A stretch of DNA of 63,257 nucleotides from Chthonomonas sp. UBA2017. Lineage in GTDB: Bacteria > Armatimonadota > Fimbriimonadia > Fimbriimonadales > Fimbriimonadaceae. The stretch spans positions 1-63,257 of the forward strand of contig DDCB01000009.1 in the NCBI GenBank assembly GCA_002335425.1. The letters run 5' to 3'. The notes beneath the pieces were generated by a model. It was not told where the DNA came from, did not search any database, and saw only the letters and a list, made by a program, of their open reading frames with translations. Of this stretch, positions 8,373-18,851 are shown piece by piece. How positions within the stretch are numbered: the first letter of the stretch is position 1; every line of letters begins with the position of its first letter. A program made the translations under genes and the position numbers.

Positions 8373-8902
8373 CCCTGATGGTCGCCGCCTGTGGATCGTC
8401 GCCGCGCAATTCGGTCGAGACCGGAAAAAATCCGGCTCGCCCCAAGGCCGAAGAAGAGCGTCTGCCCGACCGCCAGGTCAGGACCGATCAGATCGAGATT
8501 GTCCAGCGAGACGACCAACGTCAGATCGCTTGGAAAGTTCGGTCCAAAAATTCGGATGTCACGCTCAGGGGTGACGGGCTCGTCAGCGGTCGGCTTGAGC
8601 AAGTCCAAGGCGAGGTTTTCAGCCAAAACAAAGTCGCGAGTCGATTTCGAGCCCGAGTCGCAGAAGCCGACCAGGCTCAGCAGCGGCTGGAGTTACGGGG
8701 CGAAGTCGAGTTCAAAAGCCTGGAGCCACCGCTGACGCTGCGCGCAGACCAAGTGGTCTGGCACGCTCAAACCCGGCGGTTGCGAGCTCAAGGCAATGTT
8801 CGACTCTCGTCGGACGTCTACGAGATGGGGCCTTTTCGGGAACTGTGGGCCTCGCCCGATCTGCGTGAAGTCGGGACCCCCGAAACATGGAAAACGAAAT
8901 GA
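8345..8902 (+). CDS. lptC: LptC-like lipoprotein of the LPS export system
   Basis: The frame encodes a lipoprotein signal ending in LMVAAC (lipobox) followed by about 165 residues with the beta-jellyroll pattern of LptC/LptA/OstA. That includes RADQVVWHAQTRRLRAQGNVRLSS near the C-terminus. LptC is the membrane-anchored component that receives LPS from LptBFG. No ATG, GTG or TTG lies between the strong AAGGAG (8333-8338) and the lipobox. The codon at the ideal distance is ATC 8345, which I use as the start. The alternative is an in-frame TTG about 45 bases upstream, which would give a longer and poorer signal. It overlaps lptA by ATGA. Confidence 0.72.
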   Translation: MRAAAIACLALMVAACGSSPRNSVETGKNPARPKAEEERLPDRQVRTDQIEIVQRDDQRQIAWKVRSKNSDVTLRGDGLVSGRLEQVQGEVFSQNKVASRFRARVAEADQAQQRLELRGEVEFKSLEPPLTLRADQVVWHAQTRRLRAQGNVRLSSDVYEMGPFRELWASPDLREVGTPETWKTK

Positions 8903-9735
8903 GGCGATGGGCGATTGGGATCGGCGTGGCGATGGTCGGGGGGCTGGTCGGAGCCTCTAGCGAGGACGTTCGATTCCGCGACCGCGAAGGCAATATGGAG
9001 ATCACAGGCCTCAGCAGTTGGCGAGCGAAGCAGCTCGACGACGGCAGTCTGAGCTTTACGGGAACGGGCAGCCCCTTTCTCGGCAAGTGGCGAGATCAAG
9101 GGCTGACGATTCGCGGCCAAAAGATTGAAGGCAAAGCCGCCCGATCCGACAAGGGTTTGAAGCTCAGCCAAGCGACCGTTTCGGGGGGAGTGCGCACCGA
9201 ATGGGTCAGCGAACGAAGTGGCCAGACTCGTACCCACCAGTTGAACTGTAACTCGGCGACGTACGACCTCGCCCAACAGCGGCTCTCCTTGCAAGGCGGC
9301 GTGACATGGACCACCACCAGCGCGAACTCGCCTCGCCTGATGCGACTCACCGGAACTTCGGCGACGGTGATCTTTCAGACTGGAGCCGGGACCCCCAGCA
9401 ACTCGATCGAATCCGGCACCTTGGTCGGACCGATTCAGATTCGCATCGAGACCGAACGCGAAGTCCGGGCCGATTCGGGGAAAACCGAAGTCCGCAAGGT
9501 CACGTTGACAGGCCGAGCCGGCCGCGCGACCTATTCAGATTCCAGCCGGACCTTGGTCCTGACCGGATCGATCTTCCTCGAAGGGGACGACACGGTGCTC
9601 GGCGGCACCGTGGATGCGGCGAAAGCAACTCTTCGCTTCAGCCCCCAAGGCGAACTCGTGGAGGTTGACTTGGAAGGCTCCCCCGGGCGCACGACCCTTC
9701 TGCCCACACCCTCCTCCGCCGGAGGCACGCAATGA
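8899..9735 (+). CDS. lptA: LptA/OstA-like periplasmic LPS transport protein
   Basis: The start ATG 8899 overlaps the lptC stop (ATGA) and gives MRRWAIGIGVAMVGGLVGASS, an export signal; an ATG four codons earlier is also possible. The 278-residue protein has repeated OstA-type strands (MEITGLSSWRAKQ, RLSLQGGVTWTTT, RTLVLTGSIFLEGDD). In characterised systems LptA forms the periplasmic beta-jellyroll bridge that passes LPS from LptC to LptD. It is longer than the E. coli LptA of about 185 residues. Its position between lptC and lptB supports the call. It ends in a four-base overlap with lptB. Confidence 0.78.
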   Translation: MRRWAIGIGVAMVGGLVGASSEDVRFRDREGNMEITGLSSWRAKQLDDGSLSFTGTGSPFLGKWRDQGLTIRGQKIEGKAARSDKGLKLSQATVSGGVRTEWVSERSGQTRTHQLNCNSATYDLAQQRLSLQGGVTWTTTSANSPRLMRLTGTSATVIFQTGAGTPSNSIESGTLVGPIQIRIETEREVRADSGKTEVRKVTLTGRAGRATYSDSSRTLVLTGSIFLEGDDTVLGGTVDAAKATLRFSPQGELVEVDLEGSPGRTTLLPTPSSAGGTQ

Positions 9736-10547
9736 GAATCGCCGCCGAAAATTTGCAAAAGGCGTATCGACAGCGCAAAGTCGTTCAAGGCGTGTCCTTT
9801 GAGATCGACCAAGGCGAGATCGTCGGACTCTTGGGGCCGAACGGCGCGGGAAAAACCACGACGTTCTATATGATCACCGGCCTGATTCGACCCAATGGTG
9901 GAAAAGTCCGCATGGATGATCAAGAGGTCACGCGATGGCCAATGTATCGCCGGGCTCGTCTGGGAGTCGGATATCTTCCCCAGGAGACGAGCGTTTTCCG
10001 CCGGATCTCCGTGCGTGACAACATCCGATTGGTCATGGAGATGCGAAACTACTCTAAAAAGCAGATCCAAGAAAGGACCCGAGAGCTTGCGCATGAGCTC
10101 CACATCGAGAAAATTCTCGAGAGCCCAGGCGGCGTGCTCTCAGGCGGTGAACGGCGACGTGTCGAAATCGCCCGAGCCCTCGCCATCGATCCCAAGTTCA
10201 TACTCCTGGATGAGCCTTTTACCGGGATCGATCCGGTGACTATCGAAGAGATTCAATCGATTCTTTTTCGCCTGAAATCTCAAGGCATCGGGATATTGAT
10301 CACAGATCACAACGTGGGCGCAACATTGCGCATTACGGATCGCAATTACATCTTAATTGATGGGCAGATCATTGCTCAAGGTACGGGTGCCGAGATCAGC
10401 CAAGATCCCCTCGTCCGAAAGCACTATTTGGGACAACAATTCGAAGCGATCTCCGAGAGCACCGAGGCTGCTCCAAGCAAGAGCGAAGACGTCGATCAGC
10501 AGCCCACCAAAGAACCTCTCCCCGAAGGCGAGGAGACGACCGATTGA
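9732..10547 (+). CDS. lptB: LPS export ABC transporter ATP-binding protein LptB
   Basis: A 271-residue ABC ATPase that powers LPS extraction from the inner membrane. Walker A is GPNGAGKTT near residue 36, the Q-loop region is GYLPQETSVFR, the signature is LSGGERRR near 137, and Walker B ends in ILLDEPFTGIDP near 160. The YLPQ..S.F and DEPFAGIDP-type sequences are characteristic of LptB. The C-terminus carries an extra acidic tail of about 30 residues (SKSEDVDQQPTKEPLPEGEE) beyond typical LptB. It is flanked by lptA and a permease with overlapping stops and starts. Confidence 0.93.
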   Translation: MRIAAENLQKAYRQRKVVQGVSFEIDQGEIVGLLGPNGAGKTTTFYMITGLIRPNGGKVRMDDQEVTRWPMYRRARLGVGYLPQETSVFRRISVRDNIRLVMEMRNYSKKQIQERTRELAHELHIEKILESPGGVLSGGERRRVEIARALAIDPKFILLDEPFTGIDPVTIEEIQSILFRLKSQGIGILITDHNVGATLRITDRNYILIDGQIIAQGTGAEISQDPLVRKHYLGQQFEAISESTEAAPSKSEDVDQQPTKEPLPEGEETTD

Positions 10548-11653
10548 AAAGACTCGATGCCCTGATTCTCAAGGAGCTTTTTGGGCCTTGGATGTTTGGA
10601 GTCGCGATCTTTACGGTCCTGATTATGGCGGGGACCTATCTCTTTCGAATTACGGAGTATTTTGTCAAAGGAGTCGGGTTCCTGACCGTCGCCGAGTTTT
10701 CGCTCTTACTGCTCCCGGGCATCATGGCGAAGACTTTTCCGATGGCGGTCCTTTTGGCGACTTTGCTCTCGTTCGGTCGACTCAGCAGCGATAGCGAAGT
10801 CGTCGCCATGCGAGCCTGTGGAACCAGTCTGGGGCGCATCATGGCGCCGGTCGCGGGGTTCGGTCTCGCCGTGGCTTTGTTGGCATTTTCTTTCAACGAA
10901 CTGCTCGTTCCTGGAGCCGCAGTTCGCGCGACGACGTTGCAAGGTCAAATAGCGGCCAAGCTCGAAGGATCAACGGGAAAGCCGACTTCTTACACAGTCT
11001 TTGAAAAAGGGAAAGTTCGCGCCGTCGTCTGGGCGCGAGACTTTAATTTTGCCGCTGGAACCCTCCGAGGAGCCTTTGTCGTAGCCTATGACAATCGCGG
11101 ACAAACATCCTTCTTCTTAGAAGCGGATGAATTGGAGTACAAGGATCAAGAGAATTGGCGGATGGTGGGGGAAGGAAAGTTACTCAGTTTGCCCTACGGT
11201 CAATCGTATGCAAAAGTTGTGAACGCTTGGCCGCCCCAAATCCCACGACTTTCGATGACTCCCCAAGACCTGATCACGGCCCAACTCCGCGATCTGGATA
11301 GCTTCAGCATGTCGCAAATGGCCGAGCAAATTCAGCGCGCTCGCGACAACCCAAAAATCCCTCGGAGCCAAGTGATCAACCTGCAATATGGATATTGGAA
11401 CAAGATCACACTGCCGCTGGCGGCGTTGGTCTTTGCTCTGGTCGGCGCGCCGCTCGGAGTCCGAAGTCATCGCACGGGCGCAGCCGCCGGATTTTGGATC
11501 GCCGTCATCATTATCTTTGCATACATGCTCATGTCAAATCTGCTCGCCATCGCTGCACAATCCGAGGCGATGCCCGCCTGGGTCGCCAGCTTTGGACCGC
11601 TCTTCATTGGCGTTTGTGTCGGAGCCTTTCTCATCTATAAGAAGAACCACTAA
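10544..11653 (+). CDS. lptF: LptF/LptG-family LPS export permease
   Basis: A 369-residue YjgP/YjgQ-family permease. It starts at TTG 10544, overlapping the lptB stop. Three N-terminal membrane segments lie near residues 15-35, 55-80 and 100-120, then a periplasmic beta-jellyroll portion, then three C-terminal segments including GAPLGVRSHRTGAAAGFW, a family hallmark. The permease normally pairs as LptF plus LptG; only one is encoded here, so it may be a homodimer or the partner may lie elsewhere. I cannot distinguish F from G by eye. Confidence 0.87.
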   Translation: MKRLDALILKELFGPWMFGVAIFTVLIMAGTYLFRITEYFVKGVGFLTVAEFSLLLLPGIMAKTFPMAVLLATLLSFGRLSSDSEVVAMRACGTSLGRIMAPVAGFGLAVALLAFSFNELLVPGAAVRATTLQGQIAAKLEGSTGKPTSYTVFEKGKVRAVVWARDFNFAAGTLRGAFVVAYDNRGQTSFFLEADELEYKDQENWRMVGEGKLLSLPYGQSYAKVVNAWPPQIPRLSMTPQDLITAQLRDLDSFSMSQMAEQIQRARDNPKIPRSQVINLQYGYWNKITLPLAALVFALVGAPLGVRSHRTGAAAGFWIAVIIIFAYMLMSNLLAIAAQSEAMPAWVASFGPLFIGVCVGAFLIYKKNH

Positions 11654-11658
11654 GACAA

Positions 11659-13206
11659 ATGGATCCGATCGGCCTGCTCTTCATCTTGCTCTTTTGTATT
11701 CTTGGCGCATTGATCGCCTGGGGAGCAGATACTCTCGGGCGGAATATCGGGAAAAAGCGCCGGTCTCTCTTCGGCTTGCGCCCTCGCCACACGGCGGCGT
11801 TTCTCACCGCGGTGGCGGGATTCCTCTTGCCTCTTTGCACAGCCTTGCTCCTTTTTGGGCTCAGCAAGGACGTTCGCACCTGGATGATCGAGGGGCGAAA
11901 GGCCGTACAAGAGCGAGATCGGTCTCTCCAAGAGCTCCAAAAAGCCAAAGCCGATCTGAGCGACGCCGAGATTCAGGTCGAAGCCCAGCGCGGCGTCGTC
12001 AAGGACCTCGCTTCGCAGCGCAGCAAGGCCGTCAATGAGCTCCAGCAGACCAAGGCCGAAGCTCAAGAGCTCGAAAAGAACGTCGGCGAACTTCGCCGAC
12101 GGCGCAACGAAGCCGAAGCCACCGCTCGAGCCGCCAAAGCCCGACTCGACCGAGCCGCCCGAAACCTGAAGACCGTTCAGGGCCAACTCGGGAGTCTGCG
12201 ACCCGAATTTCAGCGAGTCAAACAAGACTATGCCACGGCGCTGAAGCAGTTTAATGAGGCCAACGAGCAGACCGCTCGCATCACCTTTGACCTGAATCAG
12301 GCGGAGTCTGAGCTGAAAACTCGACAAGACCGCATCAACAGCCTGAGCGACCGTGAAGCCGCCCTCACTCGCCAAGTGAACGACTTGAAGTCCCAATTCG
12401 ACCGCGATATCGAGCTAAAAACCCAAGAGATCGACCAAGTGAATCGTCAGCTAGAATCAGGACGATTACTGCTCGATCAAGCCCAAGCCGAACTCTCCCG
12501 CACCATCCAGCTTTCGAAGCAGTTCGCCCAGGGGCTCGACCAAAATCTCCGCATCACCCGCACGCGTAGCCTGAGCTGGGTCGTGGGTGAGGAGATGACT
12601 CGCTTGAGCCTCGGACCGAACCTAACCCAAGCTCAAGCCGAAGCCGCGCTCGCCGCGGTTTTGCGGACAGCTCGAACTCGGGCCGCCGAACGCGGAGCCC
12701 GCGCTCCCCAAGAGGGTGCGCCAGTGGCGGGCCTGACCGATCTGCCGCTGGACGATCGCCAAGTCCTCACCGCGCAAGAGCAGGAGCGGCGGATCCTCGC
12801 TGAAATGAAGAGCCAAGACCGAGCTTTGGCGATCACGGCGAACTCCCTTTGGAACGTCTTCGAGGGCGAGTTTGCCCCGCTACGGCTCACCGTTTGGGAG
12901 AACCCGGTCGTTTTTCAACAGAGTGAAAAAGTCGCCGAAGCGATCCTCGATGGAACTCTGGATGAAGAAGGGTCCGTTCGTGAAATTACGAGGTTCCTGA
13001 CAACTCAAGTGCGCGAAGCGGCAATCCAAAAAAAGATGATCCCTGCGACCGGCACCGGGACTGAGTTCGGCTCACTCTCGACCGGCGAACTCTTGGACTT
13101 CGTGCGCGAGCTTCGGTCGACGCGTCGCCAAGTCCGAGTGGTGGCGTTGGCCGCGGGCCAAACTCGCGCGGCCGATCCCTTGAGACTTGAGTTTCGATTT
13201 CGATAA
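11659..13206 (+). CDS. DUF3084-like membrane protein with long coiled coil
   Basis: A 515-residue protein with two N-terminal membrane helices (residues 4-24 and 46-68). A long charged coiled coil follows from about 75 to 290, rich in Gln, Glu, Lys and Arg heptads. A C-terminal globular domain from about 300 to 515 completes it. The arrangement matches DUF3084, a family known mainly from cyanobacteria and related phyla with unknown function. It follows the lpt permease by five bases and precedes a YqgF-like gene by five bases, so it is probably co-transcribed. A structural or envelope role is only a guess. Confidence 0.7.
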   Translation: MDPIGLLFILLFCILGALIAWGADTLGRNIGKKRRSLFGLRPRHTAAFLTAVAGFLLPLCTALLLFGLSKDVRTWMIEGRKAVQERDRSLQELQKAKADLSDAEIQVEAQRGVVKDLASQRSKAVNELQQTKAEAQELEKNVGELRRRRNEAEATARAAKARLDRAARNLKTVQGQLGSLRPEFQRVKQDYATALKQFNEANEQTARITFDLNQAESELKTRQDRINSLSDREAALTRQVNDLKSQFDRDIELKTQEIDQVNRQLESGRLLLDQAQAELSRTIQLSKQFAQGLDQNLRITRTRSLSWVVGEEMTRLSLGPNLTQAQAEAALAAVLRTARTRAAERGARAPQEGAPVAGLTDLPLDDRQVLTAQEQERRILAEMKSQDRALAITANSLWNVFEGEFAPLRLTVWENPVVFQQSEKVAEAILDGTLDEEGSVREITRFLTTQVREAAIQKKMIPATGTGTEFGSLSTGELLDFVRELRSTRRQVRVVALAAGQTRAADPLRLEFRFR

Positions 13207-13211
13207 AAGTC

Positions 13212-13625
13212 ATGGAAAAAATCGTCCTTGCCATCGATCCGGGGAGCAGCAAAATCGGGATGGCTCTCGTCTTGCGAGATGCCGCCGGAAAGCTGAATCT
13301 TTTATGGAGATGCGTTGCGCCGCAAGAAGAGCTTTTGTCTCGAGTGCAAGAAGCCAGCGAACAACGCCCTTTCAGCATGATCATTATCGGTTCAGGCACC
13401 CGGAGCAAAGAGACTGTGTTACGGGTCCGAGAGGCTTTTCCTAGTGTCGGAATTTTGGTCGTGGACGAAAAAGATACGTCGATGCAAGCTCGCGAAAGAT
13501 ATTGGGAATTTCATCGGCGACGTGGGTGGCGAAAGTTGTTTCCGGCGACGATGCAAGTCCCGCCTGTTCCGGTGGATGATTTTGTCGCCTTTATTTTGGC
13601 AGAACGAGTCTTGGGAGATGCGTAA
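13212..13625 (+). CDS. YqgF/RuvX-like RNase H-fold protein
   Basis: A 137-residue protein. It opens with VLAIDPGSSKIGMAL, in which Asp9 fits the first catalytic residue of the RNase H/RuvC fold. It continues with IIIGSGT and VDEKDTSMQARERYWE, matching the RuvX DER..T..A motif. PVDDFVAFILAERVL supplies the C-terminal Asp. YqgF/RuvX proteins process the 5' end of pre-16S rRNA or act on Holliday-type DNA. The Arg-rich RRRGWRKLFP insertion is not typical of RuvX, so this is a divergent branch. It sits directly behind the DUF3084 gene. Confidence 0.68.
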   Translation: MEKIVLAIDPGSSKIGMALVLRDAAGKLNLLWRCVAPQEELLSRVQEASEQRPFSMIIIGSGTRSKETVLRVREAFPSVGILVVDEKDTSMQARERYWEFHRRRGWRKLFPATMQVPPVPVDDFVAFILAERVLGDA

Positions 13626-13628
13626 AAT

Positions 13629-14033
13629 ATGAATCGGCCGCCCCTCGATCAGAGCATCGTTTTCCTTAAAACAGGTGATCTCGAAATAACGCGACACTTC
13701 TATGAACAAGTTTGTGGTCTTGAGCTAGTTTTGAACCAAGAAACGTGTCATATTTTCCAGCTGTGCTCGACAGGATTCTTGGGGTTTTGTCACTCAAAAA
13801 CTGAGATCATCCGACCCGAAGCGACGATAATCACGTTGGTCACTTCGGAGGTGGAGTCATGGCATGCCCATCTCCGCGACCAGGGGTGTTGGCTCGATGG
13901 CGATCCAAGAGTGAATCCTCAGTATCAGATTCTGCACTTTTATACGCGCGATCCGAATGGCTACTCCGTAGAAGTCCAAAAGTTTTTAGACCCTCGGTGG
14001 AGAGCCGCTGAGCAGGTCGGCCCATCGAGATAA
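13629..14033 (+). CDS. VOC-family (glyoxalase/dioxygenase fold) protein
   Basis: A 134-residue single-module protein. It begins with the paired beta-alpha-beta pattern of the vicinal oxygen chelate superfamily (IVFLKTGDLEITRHFYEQVCGLEL). It ends with LHFYTRDPNGYSVEVQKFLDPRW, where the Glu of the last strand is a usual metal ligand. Members include glyoxalases, dioxygenases and antibiotic-binding proteins; none can be selected. It lies three bases after the YqgF-like gene and four bases before the epimerase gene, so it is part of the same rightward run. Confidence 0.82.
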   Translation: MNRPPLDQSIVFLKTGDLEITRHFYEQVCGLELVLNQETCHIFQLCSTGFLGFCHSKTEIIRPEATIITLVTSEVESWHAHLRDQGCWLDGDPRVNPQYQILHFYTRDPNGYSVEVQKFLDPRWRAAEQVGPSR

Positions 14034-14037
14034 AGAG

Positions 14038-15015
14038 ATGAAAATTCTAGTGATCGGAGGAACCCGATTTGTCGGGAGACATTTTGTCGAAGCGGCTCTT
14101 GCGAGGGGGCACGATCTCACGTTGGTTCATCGTGGGAAATCTGGACCTGATCTTTTCCCCGAAGTGCGGTCGATTCTTTCAGATCGTCGTGAATTAGCCG
14201 GAGCCTTGCCCGATGAGATGTGGGACGCGGTGGCGGATACCTGCGCATATTTTCCCATCGATGTCCAACGAGCCTGTGAGGCGCTTCGAGGTCGGGTGGG
14301 ATATGCGCTCCAAGTCAGCACGATTTCGGTCTATGACGATCCCCAAGGTCAGCCCCTCGACGAGCAGAGCCCGCTCGCGCAGCTCGACGATCCTGAGACT
14401 CTTGAGTTGACCGGCGAGACCTATGGGGGCCTCAAGGCAGCTTGCGAGCGGGTCGCGGAAACTGGTTTTCCGAATCTTGGGATCGTCCGTCCGACCTACA
14501 TTCTTGGACCTTACGATCCCACGGACCGATTCGCCTTTTGGGTCGACCGCCTCGTTCGAGGTGTCCCGGTCGTGCTGCCGATTCGTCCCGACGGCACGTC
14601 GGCACCTCTGCAAGCCATCGATGCACGTGACCTCGCCCAGCTCATCATCCAAATGGTGGAAACTCAGACGCGAGGAATTTACAACACAGCCAATCAGAGT
14701 CAACCTTTTGGTGAGATTCTGAGACAAGCTCAGCAAGAACTCGGCTCCAGATCAGAGATTTATGAAGTCCAGGCCGAGTTTGAAGGAACTGACTTCCCGC
14801 TCCTCGAGCCACATTCCGGGGCTAGCGACCCCTTCATGACCTTGGATGCCCAGGCCGCCCGCTCCATCGGGCTCCAGATCCGACCTTGGAGCGAAACCAT
14901 CCGCGACTTTGCCGACTGGTGGCAGGCGGAGCCCCGAACTCCCAAGATTGGAGCCAGCGACGAAAAAATCGAGGCCTTCCTCGCATCGCATACGGGCTCA
15001 AGGGAGGCTCGATGA
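14038..15015 (+). CDS. NAD-dependent epimerase/dehydratase family protein
   Basis: A 325-residue extended short-chain dehydrogenase/reductase. The N-terminal nucleotide-binding motif is VIGGTRFVGRHFVEAAL (GxxxxVG). VSTISVYDDP and the TYGGLKAACE segment near residue 125 supply the Tyr-x-x-x-Lys pair (Y-G-G-L-K). RPTYILGPYDPTDR follows. The pattern resembles plant CSP41 and mRNA-binding SDR proteins as well as sugar epimerases, so the substrate is open. Its stop overlaps the start of the next gene (ATGA). Confidence 0.85.
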   Translation: MKILVIGGTRFVGRHFVEAALARGHDLTLVHRGKSGPDLFPEVRSILSDRRELAGALPDEMWDAVADTCAYFPIDVQRACEALRGRVGYALQVSTISVYDDPQGQPLDEQSPLAQLDDPETLELTGETYGGLKAACERVAETGFPNLGIVRPTYILGPYDPTDRFAFWVDRLVRGVPVVLPIRPDGTSAPLQAIDARDLAQLIIQMVETQTRGIYNTANQSQPFGEILRQAQQELGSRSEIYEVQAEFEGTDFPLLEPHSGASDPFMTLDAQAARSIGLQIRPWSETIRDFADWWQAEPRTPKIGASDEKIEAFLASHTGSREAR

Positions 15016-15785
15016 CGCCCGAAGAGCCGCGCTATCGAATTTTGGGCCAACCCGGCGAGTGGACCCGATTTGAGCTTCGGGAGAAGGTCTTAAACGACGA
15101 GCTTGCGATGGATGCCGAACTCGAAGAGGTCTCTTCAGGGCGAAAACTGAAGTTCTCAGACCTTTTGCCGATCCCGGACCCCCATTCGGTCGAGCCGAAT
15201 CCGCCTGCGGTGGGCTCGAGCGGATCCTCCGGGGGCCTGCCTTCGATGAGCTCGGTCGGTGAGGCAACCAGCTCGAGCCCTCAGGTCCGAGTGTCAAGCC
15301 CTTCTCAGCGGACTCTCTGGGCCTTTCTGATCATGTTCGGGGGCATCGGACTGTGTTGCGGAATTCCCGCTTGGGTTCTCTTGCCCCAAATACGCGAGGC
15401 TCAATTCCAAGGCCGCCAGACAGCGAATCTCGCTCGAATCAAGGCCCTCTCGACGGCGGTGCTCAGCTATGCGGCACAAAACAATGACGTCTTGCCGCCC
15501 AGCATGAGCCCTGCCGACCTGCGTCGGGTTCTCGTTTCGACGACCGGAGAGCGCATCCGAACTCGTCCCCCTCGGGGCCAAGAGGGTGAATATCGCCCGA
15601 ATCCGAACCTAGCTGGCCAAAAAATCAGCCGTTTCGAGAGTCCCGGCACCCTGATTTTCTTTTTCGAAACGCAGGCCTGGCGCGACGGCCGTCAAGCGGT
15701 CTCGTTCCTCGACTCGTCCGCTCGATATGTGCCGAAAGAGCGTCTGACCGAATCACAAAACCGAGATTGGCGTCTCGGCCCGTGA
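15012..15785 (+). CDS. Single-pass membrane protein with pilin-like segment
   Basis: A 257-residue protein of unknown function. The first 55 residues (RYRILGQPGEWTRFELREKV, then SSGRKLKFSDLLP) are reminiscent of a GYF_2 domain. A Ser/Pro/Gly-rich linker follows, then a membrane helix near residues 98-120. The section after it (ANLARIKALSTAVLSYAAQNNDVLPP) reads like the helical and post-helical region of type II pseudopilin-like or DUF1559 proteins. It is translationally coupled to the epimerase gene and convergent with the phosphorylase gene four bases away. Confidence 0.6.
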   Translation: MTPEEPRYRILGQPGEWTRFELREKVLNDELAMDAELEEVSSGRKLKFSDLLPIPDPHSVEPNPPAVGSSGSSGGLPSMSSVGEATSSSPQVRVSSPSQRTLWAFLIMFGGIGLCCGIPAWVLLPQIREAQFQGRQTANLARIKALSTAVLSYAAQNNDVLPPSMSPADLRRVLVSTTGERIRTRPPRGQEGEYRPNPNLAGQKISRFESPGTLIFFFETQAWRDGRQAVSFLDSSARYVPKERLTESQNRDWRLGP

Positions 15786-15789
15786 GCAG

Positions 15790-17103
15790 TTAGGGTCTCT
15801 CCAAAAAGAACGGACGTGCGGGGACCGGCTCGCTGGAGATCGTCACGGCCGAGGTCACACGCGCCGCCACCGCGGGGAGTGCTTCGGGGTGTGCTGCGTG
15901 AATTCGCGCGATGCGTTGGCCGCGTTCGACTCGATCTCCAATCCGGATGAAGCTCTCCAAGCCGACCGAGACATCGATCGGGTCGGCTTTGGCTTTACGG
16001 CCGCCCCCCAAATCTCGAACGATCTCGCCGAGGACTCGGGCCGACCAGCCTGACACCCATCCCTCCGAAGAAGTCGTCACGTCGAGCTGGGCGGGGGCGG
16101 CGGCGAAGTGTTGCTCGGGGGCCTGAACCGACCCGGCGGGTCCTCCTTGTGCGACGACCCAAGCCTCGGCTCGCTCCGCCGCCGCGCCGGATTGGAGGGC
16201 GGCCCGAGCTTGCTCCACGCCCTCTTCATGACTTGGCGCACGACCGACTTCGGCGAGAACGTCCCCTACCATTTGCAAACACGCCTCGGTAAAGGAGCCC
16301 GATTCGCGGCCCGAAAGAACGTTCCAGGCTTCGGCCACCTCCAACGCGTTGCCGACGGCACGCCCCAGCGGCTGGTCCATGTCGGTGATCTCGGCTTTGA
16401 CTTTGAGCCCGGCTCGAAGGCCGACCTGTTCTAAGGTCTCGGCGAGTTGGCGAGCTTCAGCCAGGTCCGACATAAACGCTCCGGAGCCGCATTTCACGTC
16501 CAGCAAAATCGTCTCCGATCCGCCGGCAATCTTCTTGCTCAAAATGCTCGCTGCGATGAGAGGGATCGATCGAACGGTCTCGGTCGCATCCCGCAAGGCA
16601 TAGAGCACTCCATCCGCCGGAGCCAGACGGGGCGTCTGGCCCGTCAGGGCACAGCCGATTCGCTGGGCTTGCTGAATCATCTCTTCGGGGGTGAGGTCGA
16701 GCCGAAAGCCCGGAATGGCACTGAGCTTGTCGACCGTCCCGCCGGTGATCCCGAGGCCACGCCCGCTCATCTTGACCACCGTGAGACCACAGGCCGCCAA
16801 GAGCGGCAGCAACACGAGCGTGGTCTTGTCGCCGACCCCGCCGGTGCTGTGCTTGTCGACCCAAGGCTTCGGCAGCGATTCGAGGTTCAAGACCTCACCG
16901 CTCTGCGCCATGGCCAGGGTGAGCTCGGCGGTCTCTTCGAAGCTCAAGGGCCGCAAGTAAGCCGCCATGAGCCAGGCCGCGAGCTGATAATCGGGGATCG
17001 ATCCGTCGGTCGCTCCCCGGACCAACTCTTGAATCTCGTCCCGAGAATGGACTTGCCCATCCCGTCGCCGAGCCAGGATCGAAAGAAAGCTCATGAAGAT
17101 CAT
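15790..17103 (-). CDS. Pyrimidine-nucleoside (thymidine) phosphorylase
   Basis: A 437-residue enzyme that splits thymidine, uridine or deoxyuridine with phosphate to base plus (deoxy)ribose-1-phosphate. Visible family signatures are KHSTGGVGDKTTL near residue 83, the active-site SGRGLGITGGTVDKLSAIPG near 113, and SILSKKIAGGSETILLDVK near 190. The C-terminal domain carries GDRVERGQRIARIHA. Two starts are possible, ATG 17103 or ATG 17094; the second (MSFLSILARRRDG) matches family N-termini. I cannot tell Pdp from DeoA. It is divergent from the urocanase gene. Confidence 0.93.
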   Translation of the reverse strand: MIFMSFLSILARRRDGQVHSRDEIQELVRGATDGSIPDYQLAAWLMAAYLRPLSFEETAELTLAMAQSGEVLNLESLPKPWVDKHSTGGVGDKTTLVLLPLLAACGLTVVKMSGRGLGITGGTVDKLSAIPGFRLDLTPEEMIQQAQRIGCALTGQTPRLAPADGVLYALRDATETVRSIPLIAASILSKKIAGGSETILLDVKCGSGAFMSDLAEARQLAETLEQVGLRAGLKVKAEITDMDQPLGRAVGNALEVAEAWNVLSGRESGSFTEACLQMVGDVLAEVGRAPSHEEGVEQARAALQSGAAAERAEAWVVAQGGPAGSVQAPEQHFAAAPAQLDVTTSSEGWVSGWSARVLGEIVRDLGGGRKAKADPIDVSVGLESFIRIGDRVERGQRIARIHAAHPEALPAVAARVTSAVTISSEPVPARPFFLERP

Positions 17104-17162
17104 TCTGCCTGATGTTGCGAACCCCGAAGCAGTCAGAAGCGATAGAATGTGTAGCAGCCATC

Positions 17163-18821
<1,659 letters not shown>

Positions 18822-18851
18822 AAATTTCAAAAATTTCCAAAAATCGAGCAG

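Noticed and set aside
18830..18850. A/T-rich repeats (AAAATTTC, AAAATTTCC) after the urocanase stop, considered as a promoter or UP element
   Set aside because: No -35/-10 pair at plausible spacing follows; kept only as flanking sequence of the structured element.
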